Assembly: GCF_034350045.1 (NCBI RefSeq)
Contig: NZ_CP133781.1
Location: 4,886,501-4,950,500, forward strand
DNA: 64,000 nt
Direction of reading: 5' to 3'
Origin: Pseudomonas sp. CCI4.2
GTDB taxonomy: Bacteria; Pseudomonadota; Gammaproteobacteria; Pseudomonadales; Pseudomonadaceae
Below the pieces are notes generated by a model. That model saw nothing but the letters and a program-made list of their open reading frames with translations, was not told the origin of the DNA and searched no databases. Made by a program: the position numbers and the translations under genes. Of this stretch, positions 16,656 to 25,452 are shown piece by piece. The number at the start of each line of letters is the position of its first letter. Within the stretch, counting starts at the first letter, position 1.

Positions 16656-17593
16656 AGACCCACCAGTTCTTGGACCAGGCTCAGGCCTTCCAGCGGACCG
16701 ACCAACATCAACCCCGCGCACAGCACCCATTCGTGGCCCGGGGCGGCGGCAGCCAGCAAATCGCGGCGCAGCTCGGTGGGGTTACCCGGACCCAGCTGAC
16801 GCACGAGCATGGAACCGTCCGGACTGGGGTTGGCCAATTGCTGCTTGAGCGCGTCCAGCTGCTGATCGCGGGCCGCGCTTTGCGCCGCCTTGCGTTGGGC
16901 CAGGGCGGAAAGATCCCCCAGCGGTGAGCTGTCAGCGGTGTAGCCTTCCAATACCGCCAGTTGCCCGGACAATGTTTGTTTGATCGTCTTGGTCAGCGTG
17001 CAGCGCTCTAGGGGCAAGGCATCCCATCGGGGTAACGGGCCCGCGCTGGGCAGTTCCCATTTTTCAATCTCCAGGCGCGACAGGTGCCGGGCACGCTTTT
17101 CGGTCCGCACTAGGTCTGGTACCGGTAGCACCGCATTGAACCGCGCCAGAGTCGCGGCTAACTGCTCGACCCCTGTGGACAAAAATAAGATGACCAGGGC
17201 GTGCTGTTCACCGGCCAATAGTTGAGTCCCGGAACCGTCCAGCAGCTTGTCGGCCAGCAACTGCACCAGGTTGGGGGCCGACAGGAATCGTTGGTAGCCC
17301 TGCCCTTGACCGACACCGGGCTGGAACGGCGTCACCGCAAGACAGGCCGGGGCCTGGCCTAGCTGGCCAGCCAAGGCGGCACGACCCAACTCAACCGCTG
17401 CTTTGGCAGCACCGGCGACCGGCCCCGGGGTGGTGGTGGCCAACCCATCCAGATCAGCCAGGCGCAGCGCGGTGCCGACCAATTCCGAACCGGCCAGCGT
17501 CTTGGCCATCTCTAGCCCACCCAGCCATTGGGTGGCCTGTTCGGGCCAGCGCAGGGTGACCGGAGCCCAACTGTTGGCCAAGGGCGCGGTCAT
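16652..17593 (-). CDS. Phage structural protein, unknown
   Basis: A 313-residue alanine- and leucine-rich protein between the fibre genes and the hub. It contains a WPEQATQWLGGLEMAKTLAG start region, a run of helices, and a segment LALRRDLLAAAAPGHEWVLC-like at the end (ELRRDLLAAAAPGHEWV). No membrane helix or enzyme motif is evident. Its neighbours and the four-base overlaps show that it is part of the tail operon. Comparable genes sit here in HP1/K139-type prophages, but I cannot give a specific function. Confidence 0.5.
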   Translation of the reverse strand: MTAPLANSWAPVTLRWPEQATQWLGGLEMAKTLAGSELVGTALRLADLDGLATTTPGPVAGAAKAAVELGRAALAGQLGQAPACLAVTPFQPGVGQGQGYQRFLSAPNLVQLLADKLLDGSGTQLLAGEQHALVILFLSTGVEQLAATLARFNAVLPVPDLVRTEKRARHLSRLEIEKWELPSAGPLPRWDALPLERCTLTKTIKQTLSGQLAVLEGYTADSSPLGDLSALAQRKAAQSAARDQQLDALKQQLANPSPDGSMLVRQLGPGNPTELRRDLLAAAAPGHEWVLCAGLMLVGPLEGLSLVQELVGL

Positions 17594-18303
17594 GCCGGCG
17601 GGCTCCAGGCAATGGCTTTCATCGCGACCAGGTCTCTGTCGGCCAGTGCCTGGGCCAGCCGGGTTTTCAGGCGCTCAGCCTGCTGCAGGGTGGTTTGCTT
17701 GAAGGTCACCTGGTGCTGGCCCACGCGGTGCAGTTGCTCGGCGCTGTGCTCGATAAACGCCGTGTCGCCGGCCGGGTCGTGACAGGCGCACAATGCGCTC
17801 AGGCCGCTTAGGATGGCGCCGGTCAGGTTGACCTGGTCTTCCAGCGCACTGTCGTAGCCAAACGCCGGACCCAGCGCATCGGAATAGAACCCCGACCCGA
17901 TGTGGGTGGCGCAGCCGCTGTTAATGGCCGCCCGTTTTTCCCCGTACAGTTTGGCCAGCAGCGTGTCAAGGTCATCGACCCATTTGCCATACTTCCACAC
18001 CTGGCCGGGCCCCGGCGTCTTGACCGTGTAGCCGTGGGGAATCGCGCCCGGGCCGGATAGGGTCAAGGCCTCACGGGAGGCCGTGTTGTAGACGATCAGT
18101 CCGTTAAAATAGTCCAGCAACTGCCAGGCCTTGCCGCTCCAACAGGCGGCTTTGAATTCAGGCGCCTCGGGTGGAGGGGTCGTCACGCAGCCACCTGGAA
18201 TCAAAAACACTTCCGGCTCCAGCGGCGACGGCTCGGCCTCGATCGGGCCGACGTACACACCCAGGTGATTGGTTTGATAAACAATAAGCGTAGTCATGTG
18301 CAC
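17590..18303 (-). CDS. Tail-fibre partner / assembly protein (DUF4376-like)
   Basis: A 237-residue protein directly downstream of the fibre gene. The N-terminal half has the usual layout of fibre-associated proteins (YQTNHLGVYVGP, then a PPPEAPEFKAACWSGKAWQL strand and a YTVKTPGPGQVWKYGKWVDD linker). The C-terminal half is the helical DUF4376 type: KRAAINSGCATHIGSGFYSD, then TGAILSGLSALC. DUF4376 domains are common in fibre-assembly proteins of Pseudomonas and enteric phages. Starts at ATG 18303 or 18297 are both possible. Confidence 0.65.
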   Translation of the reverse strand: MHMTTLIVYQTNHLGVYVGPIEAEPSPLEPEVFLIPGGCVTTPPPEAPEFKAACWSGKAWQLLDYFNGLIVYNTASREALTLSGPGAIPHGYTVKTPGPGQVWKYGKWVDDLDTLLAKLYGEKRAAINSGCATHIGSGFYSDALGPAFGYDSALEDQVNLTGAILSGLSALCACHDPAGDTAFIEHSAEQLHRVGQHQVTFKQTTLQQAERLKTRLAQALADRDLVAMKAIAWSPPA

Positions 18304-18304
18304 C

Positions 18305-19999
18305 TCAGTATTTGACGCAGATCAGAAAGGCGACGTTGCCCGGACGGTTTTCGCTGCCGCCCGAGGCGTGCACCGTGATGCCATGGGCGTGGTTGCCCTC
18401 GGGCTGAATGTCTAACCCGTGGCCGTGATCACCTATTGCGTGAGCCGTGCCTACAAGGGTGTGTGCATGCTCACCGGCGGCCTCGGTGACAGTCACGGGA
18501 CCTACGCCTTGACCGTTGAACGAAGAGGCGCCTTGGGCTCCGGCCCAAGGGCCATAAGTTTGCAGGTTGTGCACATGGTTCCCGGCGTTGTGCGTCGCGC
18601 CCGAGACTTCGTGCCCGTGACTGCCTCCGCCACCCACCGAACCGCCGTGGCCGTGCCAGCCCGCCTCGCTCGAGACGGCCCCGTGATCGTGCACCAGGTT
18701 CTGGCCTTCCTGTTCGCTGCCCAGCGCCCGATCCGGGTCCAGACCCCGACCGTCATCCAGACCCCGGATAAACCGGCCACGGCTGTCACCCACGTTAAAG
18801 GTGGTGTCGCCATCGCCAGCTCCGTAACGAGTGCCAATCACCTCAAAAAGCTTGGCATAGGCGGTGCGCGACACATCCGCACCATTGCGCTTGAGCCAGC
18901 CAGTGGGTGCGCTCACCGTATCGAACGCTGCAACCATGCCCACTAGTGAATCACTGATCTGCTGGTTAAGGCGATTGAGCGCGGCGGTGCTGGCGACGAT
19001 CTCGCTGCTGTTGGTCTCAGGGTCATCGCTGATGGCATTGGGGATCTGGTCCAGCCCCACGTCATCCTTGGTAGTGCCGCGTGCCCGAAGTTCGGGGTAA
19101 TCGCCCTTACGCGCTGCGTAATGACGGATGACCGCCGATTCAAACGGCTCATAGGTGCGGGTGTCCTGGGGTGCGATGTCGCCCTGGACCATGGCAATCT
19201 CCACGCAAAAATGAGCGATGCCGTCGGCGTCGACGTAGTCGTCGAACTTGTCCTGGCTGTAGATCAGGGTCCAGCGCGCCACGCGGTCGTTGAGCTCACG
19301 GCCGAGGGTTACGTCCAGCCAGGCATAACCGACACTCGACGGCGGCGGCTCGACCGGCTCGGCCAGAGAGCTGGCCAAGCGGATGCCCTCGACATAGCCC
19401 ACCCCGGGCAACAAGTGGAAAACAGAGGGTTCGTCTTCCTCGCCGTCTGTTTTTTCCAACCTGAAACCATCGGCAAAAAAGCAGACCCGGCCATACAGAT
19501 CCCGGTTGTGCAGGCGCTCACGCTCATCAATGCTATTCAGACGCACGGTAAAGTCGTGTTGCCAGGTGCTGGCGTCCACCGTGATCGCAGTCAGGGCCTG
19601 TGCCCCGTCGAACACCACCAGGAAGTTGCGGGTGACGTTGTTGCCGATCTGGTGCGGCGGGATGTTTTTGCGCTTTTGCTGCAGCGGCACATAGGCCACC
19701 GACAGCAGCACATCTTCCTCGGTTTCCAGACCGATCCAGTTCCAGTCAAAGTCGCCGATATCGCTGCCCAACATCAGGCTGTAGATCACCTGATTGGGGT
19801 TGACGAAGCCGCGCTGGGTGATCGCCTGGCTGTACATGATCTGCTCGGGGATTGGTTTTAGGCCGTCGCGGTCCACCGGTGCGTCCGGGTCCAGATCCGG
19901 TACCAAAGCGATGACAAACCGCACGACATTGAGGGTTTCACCGTCAGCCTGCTTTTGTGCAATCAGGCGTTCCCCGGCTTTGGTGATGGCAGCGCCCAT
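18305..19999 (-). CDS. Tail fibre / collar protein with HxH-rich tip
   Basis: A 564-residue receptor-binding fibre. The N-terminus (MGAAITKAGERLIAQKQADG and a segment with IVFALVP-like strands) is the baseplate attachment domain shared with gpH/DUF3751-type fibres. Residues about 370-410 are a phage tail-collar domain (PTGWLKRNGADVSRTAYAKL, then FNVGDSRGRFIRGLDDGRG). The last 150 residues contain seven His-x-His motifs (HDH, HGH, HGH, HVH, HAH, HGH, HAH) ending with NVAFLICVKY. In T4 gp37 such motifs bind a column of iron ions in the needle-like tip. It is followed by its assembly partner and preceded by gpI. Confidence 0.85.
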   Translation of the reverse strand: MGAAITKAGERLIAQKQADGETLNVVRFVIALVPDLDPDAPVDRDGLKPIPEQIMYSQAITQRGFVNPNQVIYSLMLGSDIGDFDWNWIGLETEEDVLLSVAYVPLQQKRKNIPPHQIGNNVTRNFLVVFDGAQALTAITVDASTWQHDFTVRLNSIDERERLHNRDLYGRVCFFADGFRLEKTDGEEDEPSVFHLLPGVGYVEGIRLASSLAEPVEPPPSSVGYAWLDVTLGRELNDRVARWTLIYSQDKFDDYVDADGIAHFCVEIAMVQGDIAPQDTRTYEPFESAVIRHYAARKGDYPELRARGTTKDDVGLDQIPNAISDDPETNSSEIVASTAALNRLNQQISDSLVGMVAAFDTVSAPTGWLKRNGADVSRTAYAKLFEVIGTRYGAGDGDTTFNVGDSRGRFIRGLDDGRGLDPDRALGSEQEGQNLVHDHGAVSSEAGWHGHGGSVGGGGSHGHEVSGATHNAGNHVHNLQTYGPWAGAQGASSFNGQGVGPVTVTEAAGEHAHTLVGTAHAIGDHGHGLDIQPEGNHAHGITVHASGGSENRPGNVAFLICVKY

Positions 20000-20030
20000 G
20001 AGGCGAGTACTCCTGAAAAAAAACTAAAAA

Positions 20031-20555
20031 CTAGAGGGTCGCGATCAGCGTTTGCTGGTCGTCGTTGAATTCGGCTACGCCGATTAGCAAGGTCACCGGG
20101 GTGATGGTTACAAAGTCATAGCGCCGGCAGGTGCGGCCGTACTGGCGCACGATCACCCGCAGCAGCTCGGGGTTTTCCGACAGCTGCGAATCACTGAGCT
20201 TGAGCAGCACCACGTCCCAGTCGCGCTCGGGCAGGCGTTCGTCGATCTCGACATAACCCACACCCAGACGATTGAGGATGCGCATCAAGCCGGCGGTGGA
20301 CCCTGCGTCAATGGAATTAATAAAAGCGAACTTGACCCGGATCCGGAACAGGCTTTCGGGCTCACCGCGAAAACGGCTGATGTCCCGTTGCCAGGCGAGC
20401 AACTGCAAAATGGTCAGGTGGCAATGTTCAGCGTCCAGCTGTTGCAGCGGCCACTGCAACCATCCCTCGACGGTTTCCCACCAGACTTGGGCGGCGGCCT
20501 TGAGCTTGGCCAGCTCGCCGGCACTGAGCCAGAACGGCAAGTCGAGCTTAAGCAT
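20031..20555 (-). CDS. I: Phage tail protein I (gpI-like, baseplate)
   Basis: A 174-residue baseplate protein between gpJ and the fibre, the conserved P2 order. The signature middle reads WQRDISRFRGEPESLFRIRV and KFAFINSIDAGSTAGLMRIL, where the R-F-R-G-x-P-x-x-L-x-R-I-R-V pattern is common in gpI-type wedge proteins. It overlaps gpJ by eight bases. The 31 bases between it and the fibre gene hold the fibre's ribosome-binding site (GGAGT near 20008). Confidence 0.8.
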   Translation of the reverse strand: MLKLDLPFWLSAGELAKLKAAAQVWWETVEGWLQWPLQQLDAEHCHLTILQLLAWQRDISRFRGEPESLFRIRVKFAFINSIDAGSTAGLMRILNRLGVGYVEIDERLPERDWDVVLLKLSDSQLSENPELLRVIVRQYGRTCRRYDFVTITPVTLLIGVAEFNDDQQTLIATL

Positions 20556-21741
20556 CGAGCACCACCGACAAGGTCTGGATCCGTGGAATGTTCAGCTCCG
20601 ACAGGATGTCGCTGTTGGCAAACTGCAGCGATTCAATCTGTTGGAATTGCTCGTGCAGCTCTTCGCCCAGACGGCTGAAGGAAAAGCGCGCCTGGGGATA
20701 GGTCAGGCTGGGCTCATAACCGCTGGCGGTGTTCTCGCGAAAGGCGGCGCGGATGAACTGCTCGACCTGGTCCTGCAGCGTTTGCCGTTGTTCGTCCGTA
20801 AGGTTGGCCCATGGCCAGAGGTTCAGTGCAACATCGTGTTCGGTCTCGGGCATGACCAGGACCAGCAAGTCATCGCCGTGGCCATGGTTGCCACCTTCGC
20901 GCAGGTAGGCATTGATCGTGGCCAAGTACTCGTCCGCCGGCACACCGGCTTCAAACAGCACAAAGGCATTGGCACTGCCCGGGCCACGCGGGGCGCCGTG
21001 CTCAAAGTACACGCCGTCCGGACGCACGCCGGCGAAGCTGGCGATCATCGCCCGGTACACCGCGTCGGTGTGGTACTGGTTGACCGCCGAGAACTGGTTG
21101 CGGGTGCGCAGGCGCAGTTGCTCGTTGGGTTCGCGGTCATCGCCTGGCTGAATCAGCCAGGCCTCGGTGTTGACCACCTGGGCAATGCCCGGTACCGGTA
21201 CCGGCAAGATGGCGTAATAGCCCGGCGCCAGGTTGAACCCGCTGCCGGCCTCGAGCGCTTCGACCGGGATGCTCAATTGGCTCTCACCGTCGACAAAGCT
21301 GCCCACGGCGGTGGTGCGCAGTTCAAACACCCGGTCGTTGATCGCGGCCGACTGCACGCGGGTGCCGATGGCCACGTCCAAAGCGCCGGCGGCGGAGGTC
21401 CGGGTAAACAGCAACTCGCCCTGGGCTCGGGTACTGTTTTTACGCTCCACGTTCACCGCCCAGGCCAGCAGGTCCAGCCAGCCATCCACCGCGGTCTTGA
21501 CGAAGAAGTTAGGCAGCACGGTACTGACCACAAACTCCAGTAGCCACAGCACCGGCTGGGTGACCAGCGCAGTGACCACCCGCCAGAACGGCGAATAGGC
21601 GCCAGTGTTGCTGAGTCGGCAGCCCTGGGCGGTGACCTCCTTTTCCCAGGCCTTTTTTAATTCTGCCTCGGTCACCGGAATGCCGGCGTCACGTAGTGCA
21701 GCCTTGAAATCCACGTCTTTACTGTCGTTACTATCGCTCAC
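20548..21741 (-). CDS. J: Baseplate assembly protein J (gp47 family)
   Basis: A 397-residue baseplate wedge protein. It has the gp47/gpJ body: PFWRVVTALVTQPVLWLLEF near the N-terminus, then ARTSAAGALDVAIGTRVQS-type beta segments and the conserved region YRAMIASFAGVRPDGVYFEH and FVLFEAGVPADEYLATINAY. It builds the wedge around the hub with gpI and the gp25-like protein. It is coupled by short overlaps to the genes on both sides. Confidence 0.88.
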   Translation of the reverse strand: MSDSNDSKDVDFKAALRDAGIPVTEAELKKAWEKEVTAQGCRLSNTGAYSPFWRVVTALVTQPVLWLLEFVVSTVLPNFFVKTAVDGWLDLLAWAVNVERKNSTRAQGELLFTRTSAAGALDVAIGTRVQSAAINDRVFELRTTAVGSFVDGESQLSIPVEALEAGSGFNLAPGYYAILPVPVPGIAQVVNTEAWLIQPGDDREPNEQLRLRTRNQFSAVNQYHTDAVYRAMIASFAGVRPDGVYFEHGAPRGPGSANAFVLFEAGVPADEYLATINAYLREGGNHGHGDDLLVLVMPETEHDVALNLWPWANLTDEQRQTLQDQVEQFIRAAFRENTASGYEPSLTYPQARFSFSRLGEELHEQFQQIESLQFANSDILSELNIPRIQTLSVVLDA

Positions 21742-22082
21742 AGGGTCACCTTGATGTGGCCAAATTGCACGGTGGTGGCCGTGACCAGGTACACACCCGG
21801 CTGGGCCGGATCAGGTAAAAACATCCGCGCCGTGCCGGGCACCAGGCGCACGTCGACCTCCACCTTGAGTTCGATTTGTTGAATACAGTCGCGCTGCCGG
21901 AGGCGGTCGCGCTCGGCGACCAGAGTCACCAGCAAGCCGCTGTCGCGGATCAGGTGCGCAATGTCCTGGGCGATGCTGGCCCGGTCATCGATCATCAGCG
22001 GCTGATTTGAGGGGTCGAGCACCAGGTCGTTGTCGACGATCCACAGGTCGATGTACTGGCTGTCGTCACGTAGTCCGTTCAT
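21738..22082 (-). CDS. DUF2590-type tail protein
   Basis: A 114-residue protein between the tape measure gene and gpJ. It reads YIDLWIVDNDLVLDPSNQPL and DRASIAQDIAHLIRDSGLL, typical of DUF2590 proteins of HP1/K139-like phages, which occupy the position of the gp25-like wedge protein of P2 (gpW). The DRASIAQDI(A)H block is the part most like gp25/W. Four-base overlaps on both sides show tight coupling. Confidence 0.75.
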   Translation of the reverse strand: MNGLRDDSQYIDLWIVDNDLVLDPSNQPLMIDDRASIAQDIAHLIRDSGLLVTLVAERDRLRQRDCIQQIELKVEVDVRLVPGTARMFLPDPAQPGVYLVTATTVQFGHIKVTL

Positions 22083-24040
22083 CCGGCCATGTCCATCAAG
22101 CCCTTTAGCTGGTGCGGGGTCATGGGCTTGTTGTTGTAGATGGTCTGGTTTTCTACGCGCACGCCCTGGTTCTGGGTGTTGCTGTTCTGAATGCTGGTCA
22201 GCAGGCCACCGGGCGGCACGGCCGAGGCACGGTTGGGTGATAACGAGGGAATGGCCGCGTTGATGGTCTGCTGGGCACGGCGGGCCGCGTCCAGGCTGTC
22301 CAGGTTTGGTCCCGCCGGCAGCTCGCCAAAGCTGGCCTTGATGTCCACCCCGGGGATTTTGTTAAGCATCGCGATGAGGCTGTTGATGGCGTTATGAAAG
22401 ATCGCCACAATCCCGTCCCACGCTGCTCTGGCCATGCCCGACCAGCCGCCCATCGACTCGAACCAGCTGGACAGCGCACCGAGCTGATCACTGACCCAGG
22501 CGAACGCCGCCGACTCCATCAGCGCGCCGGTCCACTCGTCCCAGTAATAAATGGCCGCCACGATGACCGCGACCAGGGCGATGATCCCCAGTACGATCCA
22601 CGTCACCGGGTTAGCCATCAACGCGGCGTTGGTCAGCCAGATGACGCCCTGCCACAGGGCCATGGCGGTGGTCGCCGTGCGCAGCCACAGGACCAGCACC
22701 GCCATGCGCATCCACGATAAAGTTGCGGCCGCCGCATTGGCGATGTAGGCCACGGTGCTGCTCCAGGACGCCTTCGCGAGCAGCTTCCAGAGCATCAAAA
22801 TGGGCACAGCGGCGGTGCGCCAGACGCCAAAGACAAAGGTCATCAAGGCGACGCCGGCGGTCAGCGCAACAATCCCGAGGATCGTCAGGCCGATCACCCT
22901 GGTCAGGTTGGGAAACAGCGTGGTCCAGCGAATTACCGACAGTCCGCCAGCGGCGAGCTGTTCAATGATCGGGCTGAGCGTCGGCAGAAGTTTTTGCCCG
23001 AAGACTATACGCACCGCCTCGACGGCGCTGGCAAAGCGCTGCCACGGGTCGACCATGGCATCCGCCATACCCTTCGCCTGGTCTATGCCCTTGACCTTAC
23101 CCAACTGGTCGATGTTGTTGGCCAAGCCTGCGGTGTCGTTCATCAAGAGCTTGATCAGGCCCACGGCCTCATCAGAGCCAAAGGCTTTTTTCAGCACATC
23201 GGAATCGGCCACCGTCAGGGTGTCGCCAAACTTCACCTTGAGCTTGTCCAGGATACTGAGCATGGGCAGCAGCCGGCCCTGGCTGTCGGTGAACTTCATG
23301 CCCAGTTTTACCTGGGCACTGCCCACGCCGGAGAGGAATGACTTGTACTTGGTGCCGGCTTCGCCGCCGCTCATGGTCGACTGCAGTTGGCCCAAAATGG
23401 CCATCTGTTCGGACAGGCCGACGCCGGCGGAGGTGGCATTGGCGCCGATGCCGGTAAAGGCCGCGCTCATCTGCGAACCGGTAGTCTTGAACATCTGCAC
23501 TGCCAATGCGGTTTGTCCGGTCAGGTTCTCGACCCACTCGCCCTTGCCCATGACGTCGGCTTGCTGCTTGAAGATGCCGTACATGGTGCCGACATAGTCG
23601 GTGATGGTGGCCGCATCGGCTTTGGTGGCCTTGGCCAGCACGTTGGAGGCGTCGGTAAATGTTGCCAGCTGCGTGCCGGTCAGACCTGCTATCGCGCTCT
23701 GAATGTCATAGGCCGAGCGCACGAAAGCCGTGGCGTTTTCACCGTAGGCAACGCTGAACTGCAGGGATTTGGTGTTAAGCAACTCCAGCGCATCGCCGGC
23801 CACGCCCAAGCTTTTCACCTCGCCCAGCGCCGCATTTTGCGCCAGTGCTGGCGCCATGGCGGACTTGAGCGAATAGGCGGTGCCAATCAGGCCGGCAAGC
23901 CCCACGCCCATCTGTTTGATGCCAGCCTGACCCTGCTGGCCCAGCTGGCTGAAGCTGGCGTTAACCCGCCCCAATGGCTGACTGATCCGGTCGACCAGGC
24001 GCAGGACAAAGTCCAGTTTGCTGGTGGTGTTAGCGCTCAT
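22079..24040 (-). CDS. T: Tail tape measure protein
   Basis: A 653-residue tape measure protein that sets tail length and is ejected with the DNA. The N-terminal region has the phage-tail TP901-type core: LGQQGQAGIKQMGVGLAGLI, then VKSLGVAGDALELLNTKSLQ and a block with GLSEQMAILGQLQSTMSGGE and AGTKYKSFLSG. The middle has several long hydrophobic helices (LTRVIGLTILGIVALTAGVA, WIVLGIIALVAVIVAAIYYW), as expected for a protein that helps cross the inner membrane. At this length the tail would be short (about 100 nm). In this prophage it is separated from its chaperone genes by a methyltransferase and a reverse-oriented ORF. Confidence 0.92.
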   Translation of the reverse strand: MSANTTSKLDFVLRLVDRISQPLGRVNASFSQLGQQGQAGIKQMGVGLAGLIGTAYSLKSAMAPALAQNAALGEVKSLGVAGDALELLNTKSLQFSVAYGENATAFVRSAYDIQSAIAGLTGTQLATFTDASNVLAKATKADAATITDYVGTMYGIFKQQADVMGKGEWVENLTGQTALAVQMFKTTGSQMSAAFTGIGANATSAGVGLSEQMAILGQLQSTMSGGEAGTKYKSFLSGVGSAQVKLGMKFTDSQGRLLPMLSILDKLKVKFGDTLTVADSDVLKKAFGSDEAVGLIKLLMNDTAGLANNIDQLGKVKGIDQAKGMADAMVDPWQRFASAVEAVRIVFGQKLLPTLSPIIEQLAAGGLSVIRWTTLFPNLTRVIGLTILGIVALTAGVALMTFVFGVWRTAAVPILMLWKLLAKASWSSTVAYIANAAAATLSWMRMAVLVLWLRTATTAMALWQGVIWLTNAALMANPVTWIVLGIIALVAVIVAAIYYWDEWTGALMESAAFAWVSDQLGALSSWFESMGGWSGMARAAWDGIVAIFHNAINSLIAMLNKIPGVDIKASFGELPAGPNLDSLDAARRAQQTINAAIPSLSPNRASAVPPGGLLTSIQNSNTQNQGVRVENQTIYNNKPMTPHQLKGLMDMAG

Positions 24041-24158
24041 AAGACTGATCGCTCATTGACGCTATGCAGAATGGGTCTAGCCCATACCGGTGATGTGCAT
24101 TGAAGCTTCGGGCTAGGCCGTATTAAATTAATACGCACCCAGACTCGATGGGGTGAAA

Positions 24159-24174
24159 CGTGGAACGTTCCACG
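24159..24174. promoter_or_regulatory. Perfect 16-bp palindrome, probable operator
   Basis: CGTGGAACGTTCCACG reads the same on both strands. It lies 25 bases before the ATG of the reverse-oriented small gene at 24200, just after an A/T-rich stretch (TATTAAATTAATA, 24121-24133) that could hold its -10 box. The placement suggests a repressor site that controls the small gene; the binding protein is unknown. Confidence 0.55.
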
Positions 24175-24199
24175 CATTGCAATTAGGAGAAAGGCCAGC

Positions 24200-24382
24200 A
24201 TGGACAGCACAGCACGCAATGCCGTGGTCGATTTGATCATCGCCAGCGACACCCTCAACAGCTTCGTCAAAGAAGCCATCGCAACATTGAAGACCGGGGC
24301 GCCGTATCCGCTGGAAGATGAAGTGCGGGACGAGCTGCGACAGAGCATGGCGCTTATGTCGGCGACCCTAGCGGAGCTGTAG
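24200..24382 (+). CDS. Small helical protein in reverse orientation within the tail operon
   Basis: A 60-residue acidic protein (STARNAVVDLIIASDTLNSF, ATLKTGAPYPLEDEVRDELR) with no known family. An AGGAGA lies about 12 bases upstream of the ATG. It is the only rightward gene in the roughly 18-kb leftward tail block, and it carries its own upstream palindrome. Both features fit a 'moron' gene expressed from its own promoter in the lysogen. The antisense frame across the same DNA (24037-24456) is less credible because it has no homologous look and would leave the ribosome site and palindrome unexplained. Confidence 0.6.
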   Translation: MDSTARNAVVDLIIASDTLNSFVKEAIATLKTGAPYPLEDEVRDELRQSMALMSATLAEL

Positions 24383-24497
24383 CCATTCATTCTGGAGACC
24401 ATTGGCTGGTTTAACAGGGAGGCCCGAAGGCCCGTCTTGTATCTGGTGTGATTCATCGAACTGACCTCCCGGGCGAACCCATCCGGTGTTATTGCGG

Positions 24498-25247
24498 CTA
24501 GCTGGCCAACGCCATATCGGCTGAGGCTGCCACGGCCAAGCGTTCGTGGCAGATCGTCACGTTGTGCTCTAGCATTTCACTGCCCAGCCAGTCGTACCCT
24601 TCCGTCGCGGCCGCAACCAACGTAGTGCCCGATCCGGCAAACGGGTCGAGAATGACGCCACCGCGTTCGCAGATCTTCACCACGTCTCGCATCAATGCCG
24701 TAGGTTTGCCGGTCATGTGAAACTTGTCGGCACGCAGCACGGGATGACGAAACACGCCGGGTAAGACTGACGCCTTACGATCCAGCGGCATGGCGTCCTT
24801 GCTGCCCCAGATGATGTATTCAGCCTGGGAGCGGAACCGGCCCGACTGCGGGCGAACGCCTTCGGTCTTGTCCCACACCGCAATACCGCGCCAGGTAAAC
24901 CCGGCCGCCTGCAGCGCATCGGTGGTCAGCGGCAGCTGCCGCCAATCACTGAACAGGCACACCGGCGCGCCCGGCTTTAAAACGCGGTACGCCTCGGACA
25001 GCCACAGCACGTACCAGCTCAACTGTGAGCGTTGGTCCCGGTTATCGCCGACAAATTCTGCGTAGGCCTTTTTCTGCCCACCTTGCACGTACTTGGTCGA
25101 CGGTGACTGTTGCCGGGTAGCGGCGTGCAGTCCGCCGCTTGAATAAGGAGGATCGGTGATCAAGGCGTCGACGGACGCCGTTTCAAGCGTGGCGAGAAAC
25201 TTCAGGCAGTCACCTTGGTACAGGTGGTTTTTACGGGTGTGCGACAT
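24498..25247 (-). CDS. DNA N4/N6-methyltransferase (beta class)
   Basis: A 249-residue site-specific DNA methyltransferase. The catalytic motif IV is ALITDPPYSSGG at about 30-40. The AdoMet-binding motif I is near the C-terminus as GGVILDPFAGSGTTLVAAAT, so the order IV to I is the beta arrangement. A target region with WDKTEGVRPQSGRFRSQAEY lies between. No restriction enzyme is nearby, so it is an orphan phage methylase, likely to protect phage DNA or to modify host sites. Target sequence unknown. It starts 11 bases after the frameshifted chaperone frame ends and splits the usual chaperone/tape-measure pair. Confidence 0.88.
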   Translation of the reverse strand: MSHTRKNHLYQGDCLKFLATLETASVDALITDPPYSSGGLHAATRQQSPSTKYVQGGQKKAYAEFVGDNRDQRSQLSWYVLWLSEAYRVLKPGAPVCLFSDWRQLPLTTDALQAAGFTWRGIAVWDKTEGVRPQSGRFRSQAEYIIWGSKDAMPLDRKASVLPGVFRHPVLRADKFHMTGKPTALMRDVVKICERGGVILDPFAGSGTTLVAAATEGYDWLGSEMLEHNVTICHERLAVAASADMALAS

Positions 25248-25257
25248 GACTTAATCC

Positions 25258-25452
25258 TTAACCTTTGAGTGCCATGGAGATGCCGTTAGCCACGGCGATC
25301 TCCATACGTTTCCAATGTTCGTCTTCCAGGTACTTGGCCGTGCCCAGGTTGTGGGCACTGGGTTCAAGGCCCGGCAGCCAGCGCTCGACCAGGGCCATCA
25401 ACTGGCCCAGGCCGCCCTCGCTCAGACGCTCGGCGCGGTCGAGGGCTTTTTT
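25258..25452 (-). other. -1 frameshift extension of the tail chaperone
   Basis: The minus-strand heptamer A AAA AAG (25446-25452) sits in the correct X XXY YYZ phase of the chaperone frame. A -1 slip there leaves the zero frame, which ends at 25422, and opens a 62-codon frame: ALDRAERLSEGGLGQLMALV, then ERWLPGLEPSAHNLG and KYLEDEHWKRMEIAVANGIS, ending at TAA 25258-25260. The product would be a 150-residue fusion, the two-protein chaperone arrangement known from lambda gpG/gpGT and P2 gpE/E'. Confidence 0.8.

Noticed and set aside
19121..21543. Long open frames on the plus strand (19121-19861, 20272-21543) opposite tail genes
   Set aside because: They are antisense to well-supported fibre, gpI and gpJ genes, rich in Arg, Gln and His as expected for reverse reading of GC-rich genes, and lack ribosome-binding sites.
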